From positions 1 to 23,379 of the forward strand of contig JADGJG010000338.1 of the NCBI GenBank assembly GCA_027596195.1: a DNA stretch of 23,379 nucleotides. Direction: 5' to 3'. The stretch is from Podochytrium sp. JEL0797 (Eukaryota > Chytridiomycota > Chytridiomycetes > Chytridiales > Chytriomycetaceae). The number at the start of each line of letters is the position of its first letter. The first letter of the stretch is position 1. Below, piece after piece: positions 19,409 through 23,379 of this stretch. Under the pieces are notes generated by a model. That model was given only the letters and a program-made list of their open reading frames with translations, was not told the DNA's origin and ran no database searches. Both the position numbers and the translations under genes were made by a program.

Positions 19409-19918
19409 TCATACCCTCCTTCCCTCCGATATCCCCATCCCGGGCCCCGGCGCCACCGAAACCGCAACCACCTCAAATTCGAGCCTCAAAAACGCCACGG
19501 CATGTGGATTCCGCAACCTCAACCCCTTGGGTTCATACACTCCCCGATTCTCCTCCTCCACAAACTTTTCGAGTGCTTCCAACATGGAATCGTACTCTGA
19601 CTTTCCCGGCCACCGCGTGAAACACAAGAGTTCGCTGAAGGCTTGCCAGACAGAGAGTCGACTCGGTGTGGCGGAGGAAACGAGGAGGTGGTTCAGTTTG
19701 TCGATTGTCGAGAGGAGGGTTGGGGTTGGGATGCGGGCGGTGAGACCTGGAGGTAGAGTTGTGGGGGAGCAGCAGAAGTAAGGGGTTTGTGGTAGTCGTG
19801 GGGTTTGCGGCAGTTGAGGGCAGTCAACGGGGAGGGCGTAGTCACGGTCGATGATGAAAAGGAGTGGAGGGGTTGGTGGAGGTGTGAGGGGGTGTAGCGG
19901 GACGGGTGAATAAGACAT
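19409..19918 (-). CDS. ERF4/GOLGA7-domain protein, palmitoyltransferase partner
   Basis: A single-exon frame of 169 aa. The ATG at 19918 (MSYSPVP) is preceded by ACC and is preferred to the non-ATG extension upstream. Matching segments are FIIDRDY near residue 21, then PPGL..RI, a helix with TIDKLNHLL, LLCFTRWPGKSEYDSMLEAL, and FVEEENRGVYEPKGLRLRNP followed by a beta-strand LRLEFEV. This order is that of the ERF4 domain in GOLGA7 and yeast Erf4, with IxRDY at the start and EEQN..IY.P.GL..T.P near the end. Such proteins bind and stabilise DHHC S-acyltransferases (Erf2/ZDHHC9) that palmitoylate Ras at the ER or Golgi. A Pro-rich, Cys-containing insert (about residues 30-55) lies between the first strand and PPGL. 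AATAAA lies 36 nt past the stop. Confidence 0.78.
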   Translation of the reverse strand: MSYSPVPLHPLTPPPTPPLLFIIDRDYALPVDCPQLPQTPRLPQTPYFCCSPTTLPPGLTARIPTPTLLSTIDKLNHLLVSSATPSRLSVWQAFSELLCFTRWPGKSEYDSMLEALEKFVEEENRGVYEPKGLRLRNPHAVAFLRLEFEVVAVSVAPGPGMGISEGRRV

Positions 19919-20012
19919 GGTGGGTTCTGGCAGGACAGTCGGCGTTTTTGAAAGAGCTTTTTTCGCCAACCGTATCCCTCACTGATTAGGTATCATCTCA
20001 AATGCATTCATC

Positions 20013-20018
20013 TTTATT
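20013..20018 (-). terminator. Poly(A) signal abutting the MED4 stop codon
   Basis: AATAAA on the minus strand starts at the base right after the TAA stop. Confidence 0.6.
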
Positions 20019-20709
20019 TTACAGATCCAAATTCAGCTCATCCTCCTCATCCATCATGTCATCATTGTGCGAGGCATGTGCTGGGTTCATGACGAGTTTT
20101 GACAAGACGTCGCGCTCCATCAGAGATTCCTCCTGGGACGTGTCCTCTGTGTGCGAAATGGTTAGACTTCTTCTCAGAGTGACACGCACGCAAACCGCAC
20201 GCACCCTCTTTCTTCTCGTCCCCCGCCACTGCCACATCCAACCTCGCAAACAGCAACCCTCGCTTCATATGGGCATCCTGTGGAATGGGCGGCATGGAGT
20301 GTATCATCGGGTTCGTGTTCTGCGACGAATACTTTGCGAGACGACGCGCGTAGTGGACGACTTGAGCGTGATGTGTGTGTTTGTCTTTTGGCGCTGTTTC
20401 TTTGTGTTGTTTTGCCTTTGCGATGGTTTGCTGCAGCGCGCGCTGCTGCGCTTCGAGGGCGGAGACGAGACCTTGGATGCGCTGCTCGGCGGCCGCCACG
20501 CGCTGCTGCCGCGTCGCGAGTAAAGCCTGGCGCTGCTGGTGCGCTGAAGTCTCGCGCGCTGCGACGTCGAGAAGCGATGCCTGCTGTTCGCAGAGCAACG
20601 TGAAGAGCGCGGCTGCTTCGGTGCCAGTGTTGTCTGAAGCGGAGTTGGTGAGCGCGAGGAGTGCGTCGAGTGCGGCCACGGTCGGTGCCGTGTCCATTTT
20701 TTTGGTCAT
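20019..20709 (-). CDS. MED4: Mediator complex subunit 4 (MED4)
   Basis: Two exons on the minus strand: 20709-20205 and 20146-20019, giving 210 aa. The N-terminal half is an Ala/Gln-rich coiled coil (about 40-110). It is followed by VVHYARRLAKYSS and then MPPIPQDAHMKRGLLF, which match the MED4 signature: an I.YA.RIS helix followed by a Pro-rich segment and an M..G.L motif. The tail is acidic (DDMMDEEDELNLDL), as in other MED4 proteins. MED4 sits in the Mediator middle module and links transcription factors to RNA polymerase II. The intron (20204-20147) joins DEKKE to EDTSQEES; reading through it breaks the acidic tail. A second in-frame ATG lies four codons in. AATAAA (20013-20018) directly follows the stop. 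It is shorter than the human protein. Confidence 0.75.
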
Positions 20710-20884
20710 CTTTTTTTGGCCTTCGGTGCGGTCTCAAAATCCGAAGTATAAAGAACAACGTGCCTTTCAGGTCACAGTTTTTATTGGCAGTTGGATATTT
20801 TTAACGACGATATTATTCAAGTTCAGAAAAACATTCACCTTGTGCACACATATCCTCGCCCGTTGCACTACCCAACGTCACGCA

Positions 20885-22001
20885 ATGACTCCTTTGCGTA
20901 TGTCAAAGAAAAAGCCTCGCTTCCCACCTCTCCTCGAAACTCCAGAGGTGGATGAAATGCGCTCAGTAATTGCCAAACTAAGGGCGGAGCACGAGCCCGT
21001 TCGAAAAAGAAAGCGATCGAGCAGGGATTCCTCGTCGCGTGCAGGAGAACATGGAGCTGGTGAATCAGCTGGATGGGACGAGGACCATGACGACTTCGGG
21101 CAAGCAGCAACCGACGTGGAGATCGACAACGAAGCTGACGATGAGAACTCCGCATCCGACTCCGAACACCCCCGACATAAGCCCGCATTCACATCACTCC
21201 GTACACCACGAACCTCAAGGCATGACCACGCGACGAGGAGAAAGCGGGAAGCCGAAAAGTGGAAAGATCGCATCAAAGAAACTCAATGGTCGTGGACAGC
21301 ATGCCTCAGCTCGATTCCAGGACACACTGAAGAAGCTGTTTGGTGAAATCAAGATTCAGTTGGAGAAGTTCAACGATCTTCCAGACGCGTCTGATGGAGC
21401 AACACTTGATGGCGAGATTGGTAGAAGTCAAGCGGCTGGAATTGGTGGAGGTGGAGAGTCGGGAATCGGACATGGCGGGGAGTCGGGAATCGGACATGGT
21501 GGGGTTGTTGAGGCGATTGATGGATTGAGCCAGAGGGAGAAATTGGTATTCGAAAACGTGCGCGCGGCACTTGTTGTGAAAACTCTTTGCGGTTTGTGAT
21601 TTTTTTTATCAATACGTTTTTGGGAGTCATTCAAACAACTCATCCCAACAGGAAACGCGAACACGATATCTGAGCAATATTGGCGGTTTCGAGAGGACGT
21701 GTCTCATCATTTGCTCGATGCTCAACGAGCGGAGTTGCATCATCGAGATCAGGGCTTGGTTTGGGGGCGCATTGGGCAGCAGCTTGATCAACAATTGAAA
21801 CTCAACAGGAACAGAAAGGTCCCTTCTGCTGCTGCTTTCCTTGTGCGAAAAAATATCGCGCACCACTCGAAAATGCAAGAGAGGCTTGCGATTCTCTGTC
21901 GTGAATGGTCTGTTGAGTTGGAGACCAAAGGGCTGATGGGAGATGTTGTTCAAGTAAGGGCTGGGTTTGAGAGTAGAATTCATCGAATTGTGGGCGCTTA
22001 A
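20885..22001 (+). CDS. Unrecognised protein, three-exon model
   Basis: Proposed exons 20885-20965, 21045-21591 and 21652-22001 give 325 aa with phases that close. The first intron is GTAATT...GTGCAG (79 nt) and the second is GTTTGT...CAACAG (60 nt). The N-terminus is MTPLRMSKKKPRFPPL; a Thr/His/Pro-rich basic stretch follows, then a helical segment (QDTLKKLFGEIKIQLEKF). A Gly-rich repeat (GESGIGHG twice) comes next, then a helical C-terminal half with SEQYWRFREDVSHHLLDAQR and RLAILCREWSVEL. I recognise no family. The stop codon lies in TTAATAAAC, so AATAAA overlaps it, which supports the gene end. If the first intron is retained, the upstream frame instead encodes an acidic 153-aa protein, so the N-terminal half is uncertain. 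It is divergent from MED4, 175 nt apart. Confidence 0.6.
21457..21504 (+). repeat. Two-copy 24-nt tandem repeat in the unrecognised gene
   Basis: Units 21457-21480 and 21481-21504 differ at one base. Each encodes ESGIGHGG in the proposed frame. Being a multiple of three, it keeps the frame open. Confidence 0.85.
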
Positions 22002-22005
22002 TAAA
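22000..22005 (+). terminator. Poly(A) signal overlapping the stop of the unrecognised gene
   Basis: AATAAA starts at the second base of the TAA stop codon. Confidence 0.55.
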
Positions 22006-22950
22006 CTGAAGGAGTTGGTTGAGTCAGTTGGTCTTTATCTCCTTTTCCCTTTTTCCTCAAAAACATGTTAAATTTGGGTGGTCACTTCAGGCAAACTATT
22101 ATCGAGACTTGTGGTTTCCTACAAATAGTAGGCATTGGATGTTGGGTGCTGCATCTGGGAGCCTGACCCAAAGCTTCGCCGCCATTGTGATAGCCTCCAG
22201 CCTCCCCAGTTGGTCCATCCTCGACAAAGTCTGATGCGATCACTTCTTCTGGCAAGCGTGCGGATTCCGGCGGTCGTGAATCAGTTTCATCTGTGGCCGA
22301 GAAAGGTGAATGATGAGCGGGGCGGTGATCGGGACTTCAGCCACTATGGACGACTCAAACACGTGAAGGTTTGGTTTACAAAGTCCAACTCCACAAGACT
22401 TGTTGCTCATGGGGCGGCGGAAAACAGTTAATCTAGGCGTGTCCGAATTAGGGCCGTGCGTGTTTGAACGCGTCGAAATGGGTCGAAATACCTTTAATTC
22501 GCGGGATTGCTCATCTCCAATGCATTTAGAGGGTCATTATTGACTATTAAGAAGAGTTGAAGGCATTCGATATTTTGAAGTTGGTTTGATCAGACTTCCC
22601 AAATTTAAATACATACGAGATTTCTGTCCACGTCGCTCATTCAAGACTCTAACGTGCAAACATCCTCAAACTTCCCCTCAAACCTTCCTTAATATATGCC
22701 TAAAGCACTCATTGGGCCAAAAGTCACGTTGAGCCAAATTTTGGAGAGTGGTTGCCCTTGGAATATCGTTCTGTACGGTCGGAAAGTATTCAAAAGTATT
22801 CACTTTTTAATCCTAACAAAAACTCACCAAATATAAGGTAGTATGTGTATGGAGAAGGATGTGGTGTGCAAATTTGCTGCATTTGGTTGAATGGGGTCGT
22901 GTTCGTGACCTTCAGGATCCAAATCAAAACAAATCAAAAACATCACTTTC
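22006..22950. other. About 950 nt without a gene I can support
   Basis: The first 430 nt hold open stretches in several frames. On the plus strand, 22135-22431 includes IPAVVNQFHLWPRKVNDERG. On the minus strand, an open stretch around 22090-22330 includes PEEVIASDFVEDGPTGEAGG but has no ATG near its start. None has a recognisable family or a good splice model, so this may be a decayed gene. From about 22440 to 22860 the sequence turns AT-rich and has only short frames. Confidence 0.4.
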
Positions 22951-22956
22951 TTTATT
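22951..22956 (-). terminator. Poly(A) signal for the truncated gene at the right edge
   Basis: AATAAA on the minus strand, 35 nt past the TAG stop. Confidence 0.5.
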
Positions 22957-22990
22957 CATCAACATAACAGGACGAGAACGCGCTCTCCTC

Positions 22991-23377
22991 CTACAGAATC
23001 AAATGATCAATCACGTCAGCAGCCTTGACCGTGGTATGGGCTCCGGGTCTCGCTGGGTATATGATTTTTTGCAGCCAGGCAGTTTGATACGCAGCCACGA
23101 TTTTGTACAGCTTCACTGGACGTTTCGCCTTGAGGATTTGACTCAGATTCAGGTCCGCATTGACTTTGACTTTGGTGTGCTTCGCGACTTCGAGGACGCT
23201 GTGGACAAATGGAGTCCGGTGGAATTCGGAGCGTTGAGGATCGACTACTCACACGGCCTCGGCAATCTTTGAGCGCACATGTCCAGCCCACTTTTGACTA
23301 ATGCGCCTGTCGTTGATCAGCGGGACTTCGACGGCGCTGTCGTGGTACTCGCGAAGCAGTTTTGCGGCACGTGCGTG
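22991..23377 (-). CDS. 3' end of an unrecognised gene, cut by the window edge
   Basis: Two partial exons on the minus strand: 23377-23253 (entering from outside the window) and 23198-22991, joined by a 54-nt GTGAGT...CCACAG intron. They give about 110 C-terminal residues, including LLREYHDSAVEVPLINDRR, QKWAGHVRSKIAEAV, AKHTKVKVNADLNLSQILKA and KLYKIVAAYQTAWLQKI. The segment is mostly helical and basic. I do not recognise the family from this part. The intron and an AATAAA on the minus strand at 22951-22956, 35 nt past the stop, support a real gene end. The rest lies beyond position 23379. Confidence 0.6.
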
Positions 23378-23379
23378 GC

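Noticed and set aside
21201..21240. Alternative 37-40-nt intron to resolve the frame switch in the 20885 gene
   Set aside because: It is too short compared with other introns; the 79-nt GTAATT...GTGCAG intron has a better acceptor and a typical length.

Overview
The window is nuclear DNA from an intron-rich, gene-dense eukaryote. Nine protein-coding genes can be named from conserved motifs, and nearly all of them need short GT-AG introns (mostly 50-110 nt) to give full-length proteins. Gaps between genes are tiny in places (75 nt between the DBP8-like and UBA1 genes), and AATAAA signals often touch the stop codon. The 14-3-3 and ubiquitin E1 proteins look opisthokont, most like fungi. A MORN2-type protein is usually found in lineages with flagella. 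An early-diverging zoosporic fungus or close relative is therefore my best guess; this is inference only, and no rRNA is present to settle it.

Layout, left to right. 1-1166: a 56-base poly-C run, a dispersed repeat (copy A) and the upstream region of a kinase gene. 1167-4443 (+): a STE20/GCK kinase with a C-terminal CNH domain, 16 exons. 4444-7184: a repeat-rich gap holding repeat copy B (inverted relative to A), a low-complexity CAG/CAA tract, a 27-bp-stem hairpin, an otubain-like N-terminal fragment and a short repeat copy C. 7185-9117 (+): V-ATPase subunit C. 9220-10803 (+): 14-3-3 with micro-exons. 10924-11639 (-): MORN2-like protein. 11941-13430 (+): DBP8/DDX49-like DEAD-box helicase. 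13506-17399 (+): ubiquitin-activating enzyme E1. 17678-19053 (-): RING-finger protein. 19409-19918 (-): ERF4/GOLGA7-domain protein. 20019-20709 (-): Mediator subunit 4. 20885-22001 (+): unrecognised three-exon gene. 22991-23377 (-): 3' end of an unrecognised gene cut off by the window edge.

Most genes are unrelated housekeeping functions: stress or cell-wall type kinase signalling, vacuolar acidification, phosphoserine scaffolding, ribosome biogenesis, ubiquitin activation, protein palmitoylation and RNA polymerase II regulation. An E1, a RING protein and an otubain remnant lie within about 13 kb, but I see no evidence that this is more than chance. I find no CRISPR array, no tRNA or rRNA gene, no recognisable transposase and no clear new defence or biosynthetic system. 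The most unusual material is the inverted repeat pair around the kinase gene, the hairpin, the very small exons and the two unrecognised genes.
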